From assembly GCA_027309085.1 (NCBI GenBank), contig DAIDDL010000039.1:1-39089 (forward strand): a stretch of 39,089 nucleotides of DNA, in the 5' to 3' direction. Of the stretch, positions 9,360 to 18,052 are shown piece after piece; the first letter of the stretch is position 1, and the number at the start of each line of letters is the position of its first letter. A program made the translations under genes and the position numbers. The DNA comes from Sulfobacillus sp. (lineage in GTDB: Bacteria > Bacillota > Sulfobacillia > Sulfobacillales > Sulfobacillaceae). The notes beneath the pieces were generated by a model that was given only the letters and a program-made list of their open reading frames with translations, ran no database searches and was not told the origin of the DNA.

Positions 9360-12283
9360 TCAACAGCGCACCGTCCCAAGCCAGAATGATTGTGGAAATC
9401 TCGTGGATTTCCGACCGCGGAATTTTTCTTGAGCCGACAACCCCTCAAGGCTATTCCATCGAGCTGCGCAGAGCGGCCCGCGACCTTCTGACATGGGACT
9501 CATCCAGCTTTTACGGTACGGTGTACCAGACGGCTACGGCGGATGGCCGCCAGGGTATCATATTGCGGGCGATTGACGCTGTGGAATATTTTTCGGAAAA
9601 TCGGGCTAACAGCCTCATCGCTATCGAGTGGTCCCCGGAAGTTGATGCGGTCCGTCAGGCTGCTGCTCAGATCCGTGAAGTCTTGCACACGGCGCGCTTT
9701 ATCCCCGACTTTATCGCATGGCAGGAAGGTCGGCCCGGGTGGCGGCTAGCACAGGCGCCAGAAGCCACTGAGAAACTTTTACCTGTGCCGTACTTTGATG
9801 AATGGGCGAGTTTGGCCGTCCGCCAGCGCATTGGGGATGTGCCGGAGCTGGCCGAGGCATGGGAAGATCTTGTGCGCGCCTATCCTCTGCTGGGGTCAAA
9901 TGCCTCAGTTCCCGACCGTCTTGTGGACGAGACCGAATGGCGTGTGGCCATTGGGTTTCAGGAGGATCCCTTGCCGCTTCGCACATGTCTGCAGTTGGAA
10001 GAACCTCAAAACTCTTCGGAGTTTAGCGTCGGCATTGTGTTGCAGGACAGACATAACCCCAGCATTTTGATGCCTTTTTCTCCAGAAGACGGGGGGGAGT
10101 GCGCGCCGTATGCTGACCGGGTGGCCCGGGAAATTGCGCATTGGGTTCAGCTCGCGCCGTGGATGGCAGAGAAGTCGGAGAAAGGAGGGGAGGCGGGTAT
10201 CCGCCAAACACTCTCCCCCCGTGACGCCTGGCGGTTTCTGACAGACGCGGCCCCGGTGCTGGCCGCCGCAGGCTACACTCTGCTGCTCCCGGGTTGGTGG
10301 GAGCGTGCTCGCAGAGCCCGGGCGCGGCTGCGCGCCAAAGTCAAGTCCTCTGCCAATTCGAGGCGGGGATCCTTGTTCGGGTTGGACCAAACAGCTGCCT
10401 TTGACTGGCGCATTGCAGTAGGAGAGACGGAAATCACCCCCGAAGAATTTGCCCAAATGGCCGCGGAAAAGAGCCGCCTGGTGCGGTTTCGCGACCAGTG
10501 GCTGTGCATCGACCCGGAATTTCTCAAGCAGATCCGCAAGACCATGAAGACGGTGGATGAGAGCGGACTGACTCTGCGCGAAGTGCTGGAACGCTATCTG
10601 CGGGATGCAGCGGACCCGGCAGAGTCCCCCCAGAGAGGCGGCGAAGCCGGAGAAGACCCTACAGGCACCGTGGATGATGATGTGGAAGTCATATTGGACG
10701 CTCACCTCACGGAACTGGCTGAGCAGCTGGGGACGGCGGGACGCTTCCCCGTGATGGACACGCCGCCTGGGTTTCACGGCACACTGCGGCCGTATCAGCA
10801 GCAAGGATTCTCGTGGCTGGCCTTCTTGCGGCGCTACGGTCTGGGCGCTCTTTTGGCCGATGACATGGGGCTGGGCAAAACCGTGCAGTACATTGCCTAT
10901 CTCCTGGCCGCCCGCATGGAACCAGCAGAAGAAAATGCCTCACGCATGGAGGAAACGGGTGCGCGTCAGGGCCACGCCCTTCTGATCTGTCCGACCTCAG
11001 TGCTGGGCAACTGGCAAAAAGAGCTAGACCGATTTGCGCCGGGACTGCAGGTGCATCTTCATTACGGGGCCACGCGCAAACATGGCGACGAGCTGTGGGA
11101 TGCGGTGCGCGATGCTGACCTGGTTGTGACGTCCTACGCCGTGGCATATCTGGACGGGGATGACCTGACCGGGATCCATTGGGACTCCTTATGCCTCGAC
11201 GAGGCGCAGAACATCAAAAATGCGCACACCAAACAGGCATCGCTGGTGCGCCGCATTTCTGCCGGACACCGGATTGCCATGACCGGCACGCCTGTAGAAA
11301 ACCGGCTCACCGAACTCTGGTCCCTGATGGATTTTGCCAACCCGGGCTACCTAGGTGGACTCGCAGGGTTTTCCCACAGGTTTGTGCAGCCTATTGAAAA
11401 AGACAGAAATTCTGTGCGCGCCCAGCAACTGCAGAGAATGGTCAGGCCGTTTCTCCTGCGCCGTATCAAGGAAGACCCCGCGGTAGAGCTGGATCTGCCA
11501 GAGAAGTCGGAGATGAAGGAATTTGTCTCCCTGAGTGCCGAACAGGCGGCGCTGTACGAAGGGATTGTGAACCGGATGCTGGAGCGCATCGATCAGGAAC
11601 CTCCCATGGCCCGGCGGGGAGTGATCCTGGCCACTCTTACCCGGCTCAAGCAAGCTTGCAACCACCCTGCCCTGGCGGTTCAGGACCTGCCTGATGACGC
11701 ACTCCGGTCCGAGATGGATGTTATTGAGCAAATTTCGCGCTCGTCCAAATTGGAGCGTTTGGTGGAGATGGTGCAAGAGGTACGGGAAGAGGAGGACCAG
11801 TGTCTGATTTTTACCCAGTTTGTGCAGACAGGGCTGTTATTGCAGTCTATCTTGCAGCAGACGCTGGGGGAACCCGTGCCCTTTCTGCATGGGGGCCTTA
11901 ACAAACAGGCCCGTGACCGGATGATTACGGACTTTCAGCAGGCTGGCGCCACCCAAGGAGCGTTGATTCTCTCGCTGAAGGCGGGCGGGGTGGGACTGAA
12001 TCTGACAGCAGCTACGCATGTGTTCCATTTTGACCGCTGGTGGAATCCGGCAGTCGAGAGCCAGGCTACTGACCGGGCCTACCGCATCGGACAGGACCGG
12101 CACGTGCAGGTGCACAAGTTTGTCACATTGGGTACCCTGGAAGAACGGATCGATGCCCTGCTTGATTCCAAAAAGTCACTGAGCGAGAATATTGTCGGAG
12201 GCGGGGAACGGTGGATTACGGAACTGGCCACGGACGAACTCCGTGAGCTGCTGATGCTGCGGCGCGAGTGGGTCCGGGAGTAG
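9356..12283 (+). CDS. SNF2/RapA family helicase (YwqA-like)
   Basis: This 975-residue protein has an N-terminal bacterial SNF2-associated region (roughly 1-460) and a C-terminal SNF2 ATPase core. Walker A is 'DDMGLGKT' at 502-509, motif II is DEAQ at 615-618, motif III is 'MTGTPVENRLTELW', and helicase C ends with 'QATDRAYRIGQ' at 903-913, the motif VI arginine region. It should translocate on double-stranded DNA using ATP and remodel bound proteins. The TTG at 9356 is preferred because GAGGGGG lies 9 bases upstream and the gene overlaps its SWIM partner by four bases. The ATG at 9386 has no ribosome site. All catalytic motifs are intact. Confidence 0.93.
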   Translation: MINSAPSQARMIVEISWISDRGIFLEPTTPQGYSIELRRAARDLLTWDSSSFYGTVYQTATADGRQGIILRAIDAVEYFSENRANSLIAIEWSPEVDAVRQAAAQIREVLHTARFIPDFIAWQEGRPGWRLAQAPEATEKLLPVPYFDEWASLAVRQRIGDVPELAEAWEDLVRAYPLLGSNASVPDRLVDETEWRVAIGFQEDPLPLRTCLQLEEPQNSSEFSVGIVLQDRHNPSILMPFSPEDGGECAPYADRVAREIAHWVQLAPWMAEKSEKGGEAGIRQTLSPRDAWRFLTDAAPVLAAAGYTLLLPGWWERARRARARLRAKVKSSANSRRGSLFGLDQTAAFDWRIAVGETEITPEEFAQMAAEKSRLVRFRDQWLCIDPEFLKQIRKTMKTVDESGLTLREVLERYLRDAADPAESPQRGGEAGEDPTGTVDDDVEVILDAHLTELAEQLGTAGRFPVMDTPPGFHGTLRPYQQQGFSWLAFLRRYGLGALLADDMGLGKTVQYIAYLLAARMEPAEENASRMEETGARQGHALLICPTSVLGNWQKELDRFAPGLQVHLHYGATRKHGDELWDAVRDADLVVTSYAVAYLDGDDLTGIHWDSLCLDEAQNIKNAHTKQASLVRRISAGHRIAMTGTPVENRLTELWSLMDFANPGYLGGLAGFSHRFVQPIEKDRNSVRAQQLQRMVRPFLLRRIKEDPAVELDLPEKSEMKEFVSLSAEQAALYEGIVNRMLERIDQEPPMARRGVILATLTRLKQACNHPALAVQDLPDDALRSEMDVIEQISRSSKLERLVEMVQEVREEEDQCLIFTQFVQTGLLLQSILQQTLGEPVPFLHGGLNKQARDRMITDFQQAGATQGALILSLKAGGVGLNLTAATHVFHFDRWWNPAVESQATDRAYRIGQDRHVQVHKFVTLGTLEERIDALLDSKKSLSENIVGGGERWITELATDELRELLMLRREWVRE

Positions 12284-12330
12284 GATGTTGTTGGCCCCGC
12301 AGGGCACGGTGAGCGAGCAAGAGGGGGAAG

Positions 12331-12519
12331 ATGATGGCCAAGACAGAAAAAATTCCAGATGGACAATCCCCGCCGCGCAAATCCCCTGGGAAGACTAAAA
12401 CCGGAAAGGCGCGGCAGGCAGTTTTGCTGCCGGAGCCGCCCATTGTGGGAGAAGTGCCGGGAATGGCTGAGGAATGGAAGAAATTTTACCGGGTGTTCAT
12501 GGCAGGGTGGGACGAGTAA
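12331..12519 (+). CDS. Small basic protein following the SNF2 gene (62 aa)
   Basis: A 62-residue frame starts with ATG-ATG at 12331/12334 right after a strong AGAGGGGGA ribosome site, 47 bases downstream of the helicase stop and on the same strand. The N-terminal half is Lys/Arg/Pro-rich and probably disordered ('PDGQSPPRKSPGKTKTGK'). The C-terminal half, 'PGMAEEWKKFYRVFMAGWDE', looks like a short aromatic helix. I do not recognise a family. Position and ribosome site suggest it is the third gene of the SWIM/SNF2 operon and perhaps a peptide partner. A terminator-like hairpin follows at 12547. Confidence 0.55.
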   Translation: MMAKTEKIPDGQSPPRKSPGKTKTGKARQAVLLPEPPIVGEVPGMAEEWKKFYRVFMAGWDE

Positions 12520-12546
12520 TGCATGGCCGCATGATGACAGGCTGAT

Positions 12547-12569
12547 GGTCCATTGGGCCTTCATTTCTT
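12547..12569 (+). terminator. Rho-independent terminator of the SWIM/SNF2 operon
   Basis: GGTCC-ATT-GGGCC forms a 5-bp stem with one G-T pair, followed by TTCATTTCTT. It lies 28 bases after the stop of the small third gene. The stem is short but the T-rich tail is good. An imperfect palindrome, AGCCGTCATCATGATGGCT, follows directly at 12570-12588. Confidence 0.5.
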
Positions 12570-12735
12570 AGCCGTCATCATGATGGCTTGAGAACATATA
12601 GAATACTGTCCGGGGTGTCTGCTGAGAATGATGAGACGATGGCAGGTGAGAGACACGGCAGCTTAGGGCAACGGCGGGCACATGCGAACCTTTATCCATA
12701 ATTCAGCAGAAGAAGTGTTGGTAGGGGGACAGATT

Positions 12736-13229
12736 ATGGAAGCACCCGTGCAGGAACCGAACTGGGAGGAGATTGTGGGCAGAGGGTGGGACCTTCACAC
12801 GACCCCCGAAAATATGCTTGCCTACTATGAAGAATTTGTTGAGACGTTCCATGGCAGCGCGAGGGCATACTTCGAGTATGGGAACGCACTCGATTTGCTG
12901 GGAGGGAAAGCGAAGCCGCCGGATGCTCTCACAAGGCTCTGGAATTGGGATTGGAACCGCCTTTGAGGGTGTTCGCCTTCATCCAGTTAGGCAGCTCCTA
13001 CCGCAATATCGGCCGCAGTGTTTCTGCTATTTCTGCCCTCGAAGAAGCTCTGGCTCTCGCGCCAGGAGATTGGGCGGCTAGGATTTTTTACTGTTTGGCG
13101 CTATATAGCGCCGGGGAACCAGCCAAGGCACTGAAAGCGGCTCTGTCGTATATCTTGCAGGACGCGGACAGCGCAACTCAGAAACGGTATGGCGAAGTGC
13201 TGCGAGGATATCTCAGCGACTTGACCTAA
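12736..13229 (+). pseudogene. Frameshifted TPR_5-type tetratricopeptide repeat protein
   Basis: The ATG at 12736 follows AGGGGGACAGATT. The first frame encodes 'HGSARAYFEYGNALDLLG', then departs from the family. From about 12900 another frame continues it exactly: 'GRESEAAGCSHKALELGLEP', then 'FIQLGSSYRNIGRSVSAISA', 'LEEALALAPGDWAARIFYCL' and a stop at 13229. Together they make a protein of about 165 residues with tandem TPR helices like the Pfam TPR_5 family, which are small cytoplasmic scaffold proteins. The switch needs one extra base in CTGGGAGGG (about 12898-12906). It is either a recent pseudogene or a sequencing error, since both halves are otherwise well preserved. No clear partner gene indicates its role. 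Confidence 0.72.
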
Positions 13230-13344
13230 CACCGCAGGATGTCGGGGTGCAGAATTTGTTGAGGCAATGATGCCCGCCCTTGATCTTTGGCGAAGGATGG
13301 GGCACAATTCCTCCTTGGAAAAGTAAGAAAGCAGAGCAAAGGAA

Positions 13345-14028
13345 GTGGCGGGCAGCGTGTCTCAGTGTGGCATTGCATGGCAGAGGGTCCGGCGCACCGC
13401 ACTGGGGCACCTGCGGCTTCTCCGGATGCAAGTGGCTTGGCGGCATAAAAATGCTGATAATCTCACCTTGCCCTTTAATGTCTTTCCGCTGGACCGGGTC
13501 ACTGTAGGGCGAAACACCTACGGTCCACTGGAAATTCACACATGGGGAGCCCCTGTGGAGAAACTCACTATCGGAGCCTATGTATCGATTGCCCGCGGAG
13601 TGCAGTTTGTCTTGGGAGGAAACCATGATTACAAGCGGCTTTCCACTTATCCGGTGGAAACCATGGTGCTGCATCAAAAGCCTTTTGAGGCGCTCTCCAA
13701 GGGACCGATTCAGGTGGGCGATGATGTATGGCTCGGAATGGACGCCATGATATTGTCGGGTGTGACCATTGGCCAAGGGGCCGTAGTCGCGGCCAAAAGT
13801 GTTGTCACCAAAAGCGTTCCGCCCTATGCCATTGTTGCGGGAAATCCCGCTGCGGTCATCCGCTACCGCTTTCCTGATAACGTGATAAGCCAGCTGCTGA
13901 CTATCGATTACAGCCAAATCGACGAAGCTGTGATACGCACTCACTCATCGCTGTTTGTTGACCCCCTGACCGAGGAGGCTGCGGCGCAATTGGACCGCCT
14001 GCCTAAGAAGCCGCCGCCACTCACCTAG
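13345..14028 (+). CDS. Hexapeptide-repeat acetyltransferase (Vat/CatB xenobiotic type)
   Basis: This 227-residue protein folds as a left-handed parallel beta-helix acyltransferase. The hexapeptide repeats are visible in 'VTVGRNTYGP', 'LTIGAYVSIARGVQFVLG', 'IQVGDDVWLGMDAMILSGVT' and 'IGQGAVVAAKSVVTKSVPPY'. The loop 'GGNHDYKRLSTYPVE' carries the catalytic His of the streptogramin/chloramphenicol acetyltransferase (XAT) group, and 'AIVAGNPAAVIRYRF' is the usual C-terminal CoA-binding end. It transfers an acetyl group from acetyl-CoA to a hydroxyl of a small molecule or sugar as a cytoplasmic trimer. The natural substrate, and whether it confers resistance, cannot be told. The start is uncertain: GTG at 13345 lies directly on the AAAGGAA site, and GTG at 13357 is an alternative. 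Confidence 0.82.
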   Translation: MAGSVSQCGIAWQRVRRTALGHLRLLRMQVAWRHKNADNLTLPFNVFPLDRVTVGRNTYGPLEIHTWGAPVEKLTIGAYVSIARGVQFVLGGNHDYKRLSTYPVETMVLHQKPFEALSKGPIQVGDDVWLGMDAMILSGVTIGQGAVVAAKSVVTKSVPPYAIVAGNPAAVIRYRFPDNVISQLLTIDYSQIDEAVIRTHSSLFVDPLTEEAAAQLDRLPKKPPPLT

Positions 14029-14195
14029 TCCGGGCAGGCAAGGGCTAGGTCTGCAGAGCTTTGTGCGCGGATGAGAGGTGGGCTGTGGCGGCAGGCGCGA
14101 CCTGACCGGGGTCTGTTGCTGCCGTGTCTGACTTGGAAAGAGAAAAACAAGCCGAATGCATGGCGCGGGTTTTTCGGCCTAGGGGAGGGCACACC

Positions 14196-14732
14196 GTGCA
14201 GCGAATTATCGTGATTGGACCGAGCGGCGCCGGCAAGTCCACGCTGGCGCGTGAGCTTCACCGCCTTACCAGCATTCCCCTCGTGCATTTGGATCACGCA
14301 TTTTGGCATCCACACTGGCAAGAAACGAACCGGGATGAGTGGCGGCGGGTTCAGGAAAATATGGTTGCCGGCTCTACATGGATTATTGACGGGACCTATG
14401 GGTCCACACTAGAAATTCGCCTGCGGGCCGCCGACACCGTATTGTTTTTGGATTTCCCTAGACGCATATGTCTGTGGCGCGCCGTGAAACGCTGGGCCCG
14501 CTACCGCGGCACGACCCGCCCGGACATGGGAGAAGACTGCCCGGAGAAAATGGATAGGGAGTTCCTGCGCTGGATCTGGCGCTGGAACCAGAACGAGCGT
14601 CCCCAGGTCATGGAAAAATTAGGCGGCGTGTCCTTGGGAACACAAGTCGTGAGAATCCGCACGCCCAGGCAGGCGGCACGGTTCCTCCAGAGTGTTGAGG
14701 AGGCGCAGGAGAATTCAGGACGGATGCGGTAA
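14196..14732 (+). CDS. FlaR-like P-loop NTPase (topology-modulation / adenylate-kinase-like)
   Basis: This 178-residue protein opens with a beta strand and a Walker A loop 'GPSGAGKST' at residues 8-16. 'IPLVHLDHAFWHPHWQ' and 'WIIDGTYGSTLEIRLRAADT' follow, matching proteins annotated as DNA topology modulation protein FlaR or shikimate/adenylate-kinase-like ATPases. The lid region contains a run of Arg and Trp residues ('RRICLWRAVKRWARYRG'). It probably phosphorylates a small molecule, and the name FlaR should not be taken as a function. The open frame reaches back to 14124, but the GTG at 14196 has GGGGAGGG 8 bases upstream and puts the P-loop at the usual distance from the N-terminus. Confidence 0.8.
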   Translation: MQRIIVIGPSGAGKSTLARELHRLTSIPLVHLDHAFWHPHWQETNRDEWRRVQENMVAGSTWIIDGTYGSTLEIRLRAADTVLFLDFPRRICLWRAVKRWARYRGTTRPDMGEDCPEKMDREFLRWIWRWNQNERPQVMEKLGGVSLGTQVVRIRTPRQAARFLQSVEEAQENSGRMR

Positions 14733-14995
14733 GGAAGTCCTAGAGGTCCTGTGATGTACTCCTCGCGGATAATAATCGGCGGAGGCTTTTGGCTGCCCTC
14801 CATGTGCCCGTGCTGGATAAGATGGGCCCGTTCTTGTCGGGCAACACGGTGAATGGCAATTCTCCCGGTATTAAGAACACGACCATTTCCGAACGGCAGA
14901 CACTGGGCCAGGACCGATTTCAGCATCCCGAAGGAAGACACCGTGCGCGCCCATTTGCAGCTTATCGGATGGGGAGCTTGAGGCTCTCGAGCGGT

Positions 14996-15793
14996 TCAAT
15001 TCGCAGCTGTGGGGCTCGTCAGATGCAGGCCTTGGCCCCAGTGAAAATAGATGGTTGTCTCCAGCACCTGGTAGGGCCGGCCATCTTGCACGCAGTGCTC
15101 TGTCACGTGGAGTTTTCGGGGGTGATGCTCCGGCCCTATCCAGAGGGGGAACACCATCGACGTGATGATTTGCTGCGCCGGACTGATGGACTTTCCAGCA
15201 CTGAGACTCTCGAGCAGCCGCACCCCTTGTTTGTCGAGCGTTGCGCTCACCCCTTGGGTCGCGTGCCCCCGAACCAGTTGGCCGGAGACAGGATGCACAT
15301 TTACGATATAGGGCAAGAGCTCACTAATCGGAAACGGATTCGTGGGTTGGACGGTTTCCTCGTGCCATCCGCCTCCGGGCGGGGTAGACTGTCCCCATGA
15401 ATGTTGCCCAATGCGAATGGACTGTCCCACGACAGTCACACCATTGGCCCCCGAGATCCCGCTCAATGTCGCATGCTCGGTCGACTCGGACTCTTTGTTG
15501 ATCGGGTCAACGGCTGAAGTCATTTGCACATGCGCGTTCAGCGTGTCTGTGATCGTGGTGTTCATGTGCACGGGCTGTGCAGCCTGAATCCTGGCCGCAA
15601 GGGTCAAAAGGGAAAGAGGAGGAACGGGTGTCTCCGCGCTGGCCTTCGCGGGACCTTTCTTATCAGCGGACTGCTTCACTGCTGGGGACGTTTTCACGGA
15701 CGCAGCGGCCGATTGCTGGGCGCCGCAGGCTGACAGCAGGACAGGAGCGCGCAGCACCCACAGCGGTATAGATTTTCGTGAGCGAAAGTACAT
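14996..15793 (-). CDS. Predicted lipoprotein of unknown function
   Basis: The 265-residue protein begins with a basic stretch ('MYFRSRKS'), a hydrophobic core and the lipobox 'LLSAC', so it should be lipid-anchored outside the membrane. A Lys/Ala/Ser-rich linker precedes a domain with repeated Thr/Gln-rich beta strands: 'MNTTITDTLNAHVQMTSAVD', 'HATLSGISGANGVTVVGQSI' and 'VLETTIYFHWGQG'. The alternation is reminiscent of LolA/LppX-like lipid-binding lipoproteins, where a mutable-substrate beta sheet repeats such strands, but I cannot assign it. The ATG at 15793 is preceded by GGGAGGGAAG. The open frame continues upstream to 15874 without supporting signals. No operon partners. Confidence 0.68.
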   Translation of the reverse strand: MYFRSRKSIPLWVLRAPVLLSACGAQQSAAASVKTSPAVKQSADKKGPAKASAETPVPPLSLLTLAARIQAAQPVHMNTTITDTLNAHVQMTSAVDPINKESESTEHATLSGISGANGVTVVGQSIRIGQHSWGQSTPPGGGWHEETVQPTNPFPISELLPYIVNVHPVSGQLVRGHATQGVSATLDKQGVRLLESLSAGKSISPAQQIITSMVFPLWIGPEHHPRKLHVTEHCVQDGRPYQVLETTIYFHWGQGLHLTSPTAAN

Positions 15794-16360
15794 TTTGACA
15801 CTTCCCTCCCTGAAGGAAGGGGATTCTTGCGAGGAACCGACTGACGTCAGCTTTACTTGCAAAGGGTGAGCCAAACGCCCCCTATTCGGTCGCCCGAATG
15901 TCTCCGGTTACTTGGACTAATCGTTCGCCGAATCCTGTTAACGTCTGGTCTTGACGACGCGATACATTTTACGTCTCCCACGATTGCGGGAGACAACCGC
16001 CAACGTATCCAATTGTCAAAGGGCGAACACATAGTTAAGATATCACGAAGCGACCACGGTATAGCATTTTCGCGGGCAGCCCTCTTAAGGGGGGAAGGTC
16101 AGAATGTGCGCTGCGTCGGTCGGACGCTGCATGGGAGGAGCACGCAGACAAGCCGTCATGTGTCAGAGGCATGACGGCTTGGGCCTGAGTCTGGCCTATC
16201 GCCAGGGGACGTCACAACTTTCCCGGCTCCCAGACGCCTGAAGGAAATCATTCACCCTGCCGGGGCGCGACAAATGATGAGCCTTCGCTGGCGCCGGTCC
16301 CATGCGCAAAGCAGCGGATCTGCCGGCTGGCGCGACCATAAGAGGCAAAAGGGGTCCAGG
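15794..16360. other. Intergenic stretch with hairpins
   Basis: No coding frame here is convincing. Two perfect hairpins are visible: GTCTCCC/GGGAGAC with an 8-base loop at 15973-15994, and AAGCCGTCATG/CATGACGGCTT with a 9-base loop at 16150-16180. Neither has a T-tract. The second lies about 180 bases past the 3' end of the minus-strand CoA ligase and could help terminate it. Confidence 0.4.
16150..16180. repeat. 11-bp inverted repeat containing the AGCCGTCAT nonamer
   Basis: AAGCCGTCATG and CATGACGGCTT are exact inverse complements separated by 9 bases. The nonamer AGCCGTCAT also occurs at 12570, where it forms an imperfect palindrome, and at 4470 without a partner. All three sites lie outside genes. 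It may be a recurring terminator or REP-like element of this genome, but three sites are too few to be sure. Confidence 0.4.
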
Positions 16361-18016
16361 TCAGCCCTGGTTCCGGGTCTGTTCCTCATCCACCAAGAAT
16401 CTGCGCATGATCTTTCCGGAACCGTTTTTCGGGAGTGATTCCCGAATTTCCACTTGCCGCGGCGCTTTGAAAGCCGCCATTTCCCCGCGCGCCCAGGTGG
16501 CAATTTGCTCGGGAGTGACATGGCTGTCAGGCTTCAAGACGACGAAAGCCTTCACGGTTTCCCCCCGGTATGCGTCGGGAACGCCGATGACCACAGCCTC
16601 AGCAATGGCAGGATGCTTATACAAGAGACTTTCCACTTCGGCCGGAAATACGGAGAAACCAGAAGACTTGATCAGTTCCTTGCTGCGTCCTGAGATAAAA
16701 AGGTATCCGTCTGGGTCGACGTAGCCGATGTCCCCCGTATCAAACCACCCATCAGGCCGGAGCACTTCCTCTGTCGCCTCGGGGCGCTGCCAGTAACCTG
16801 CCATAACTTGGGGGCCCTTGACCCAGATCTCTCCGGTTTCCCCCAAGTCCAGTTCCCGGTCAAAATGACCGATTTCAGTAATGCGGAGATCGACGTCAAA
16901 CACCGGGATTCCCGCCGAGCCCATTTTTGGGTGGTCGGAGGGGTTGACGGTGACCTGGGATATGGTTTCGCTGAGGCCGTATCCCTCAATCAGGGTAGAT
17001 CCGGTGAGCTCGCGGAATTTCTCCAAAATGGGCACGGGTATGGGAGCGCCTCCCGACATGCAGGCTTGGAGCGAGTCGAGGCGGTATTCCTGGATGGCGG
17101 GAAACTGGGTCACCGCGATATTCATGGTGGCGATGCCCACCCAGTGCGTGGGGCGGTAGTAGTCGATGGCTTGGATGAATGTCGGTGTCTCGAACCGGGT
17201 AATCAGGAGTACGGTGGCGCCGGCGTACAGGGGCGCGAGAAACGAGTGCACCATGCCTGTCACGTGAAACAGAGGCAATACGGCAATATGCATGGATTCT
17301 TGAGTAACGTGAGTCCATGAAACCGACCCGGCGACATTGGCCAGCACATTGCGGTGCAGGAGCATGGCGCCTTTGGGTTGGCCGGTCGTGCCTGAGGTAT
17401 ACTGCAGCAAAGCCAGATCCTGATCCACATCCACATGCACGGGAAAAATAGGCTCCTGCGAGCGCACCCACTCGCTAAAGGAGATCCGGTCTGGATTCAC
17501 GGGAGAAACTTCGCGGCGCATGTCGGGATGAACTGCCGGCACAGGGATCTCGGGCAAGAACTCATCAAAGGCGGCATACACGACAGGAAGGCCTGGTTGG
17601 GAGGCAACTGCCTTTTCTACCACCGGCGCCAGCTCACGTCCCGCGATGACGAGGCGCGCCTGGCTGTCTTCGAGCTCATAGCGGAGCTCGTCGGCCATAA
17701 ACATGGGATTGGCCGCGACCACAACGCCCCCTACGGCATGAATCGCCAAATAGCTAAAAATAAACTGGGGAATATTTTGCATAAAGAGGAGGACTCGGTG
17801 CCCTGGGCCAATGCCGGCCGCCTGCAGGGCATGAGCCGTGCGCCCTATCCAGCCAGCCAGTTCCTGGTATGTAAAACGTGTACCGTAATAAATGAGGGCC
17901 GTGTGCTGGGGTGTTTCGCGAGCCCAGTCAAATACCCGTTCCGTGACGCTTTGCGACGGCTTGCTCCACGTTGTGGGCACACCTTCGGGCCACTCTTTGA
18001 GCCAAATCGGCTGCAT
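16361..18016 (-). CDS. Acyl-CoA ligase (AMP-forming), block A
   Basis: This 551-residue member of the ANL superfamily activates a carboxylic acid through an acyl-adenylate and transfers it to CoA. The P-loop signature 'YTSGTTGQPKG' is at residues 206-216. Other family blocks are 'LIEGYGLSETI', 'GWFDTGDIGYVDPDGYLFISG', the hinge 'GRSKELIKSSGFSVFPAEVE' and the C-terminal 'PKNGSGKIMRR', whose Lys is the catalytic residue of the adenylation step. The length and 'SGGAPIPVPILEKF' block fit medium- or long-chain fatty-acid ligases. The ATG at 18016 follows AAAGGAGGAACGGCAA. It lies 36 bases downstream of the lactonase gene, so both share one transcript, which suggests it activates the acid released by the lactonase (inference). 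Confidence 0.9.
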   Translation of the reverse strand: MQPIWLKEWPEGVPTTWSKPSQSVTERVFDWARETPQHTALIYYGTRFTYQELAGWIGRTAHALQAAGIGPGHRVLLFMQNIPQFIFSYLAIHAVGGVVVAANPMFMADELRYELEDSQARLVIAGRELAPVVEKAVASQPGLPVVYAAFDEFLPEIPVPAVHPDMRREVSPVNPDRISFSEWVRSQEPIFPVHVDVDQDLALLQYTSGTTGQPKGAMLLHRNVLANVAGSVSWTHVTQESMHIAVLPLFHVTGMVHSFLAPLYAGATVLLITRFETPTFIQAIDYYRPTHWVGIATMNIAVTQFPAIQEYRLDSLQACMSGGAPIPVPILEKFRELTGSTLIEGYGLSETISQVTVNPSDHPKMGSAGIPVFDVDLRITEIGHFDRELDLGETGEIWVKGPQVMAGYWQRPEATEEVLRPDGWFDTGDIGYVDPDGYLFISGRSKELIKSSGFSVFPAEVESLLYKHPAIAEAVVIGVPDAYRGETVKAFVVLKPDSHVTPEQIATWARGEMAAFKAPRQVEIRESLPKNGSGKIMRRFLVDEEQTRNQG

Positions 18017-18052
18017 TTGCCGTTCCTCCTTTTTGGGTGGTGCTGGTGCGGC

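Noticed and set aside
15857-16174. Plus-strand 105-codon frame in the gap after the second lipoprotein
   Set aside because: It starts at a TTG antisense to the upstream end of the lipoprotein frame, shows no family features, and carries hairpin sequence in its middle and end.
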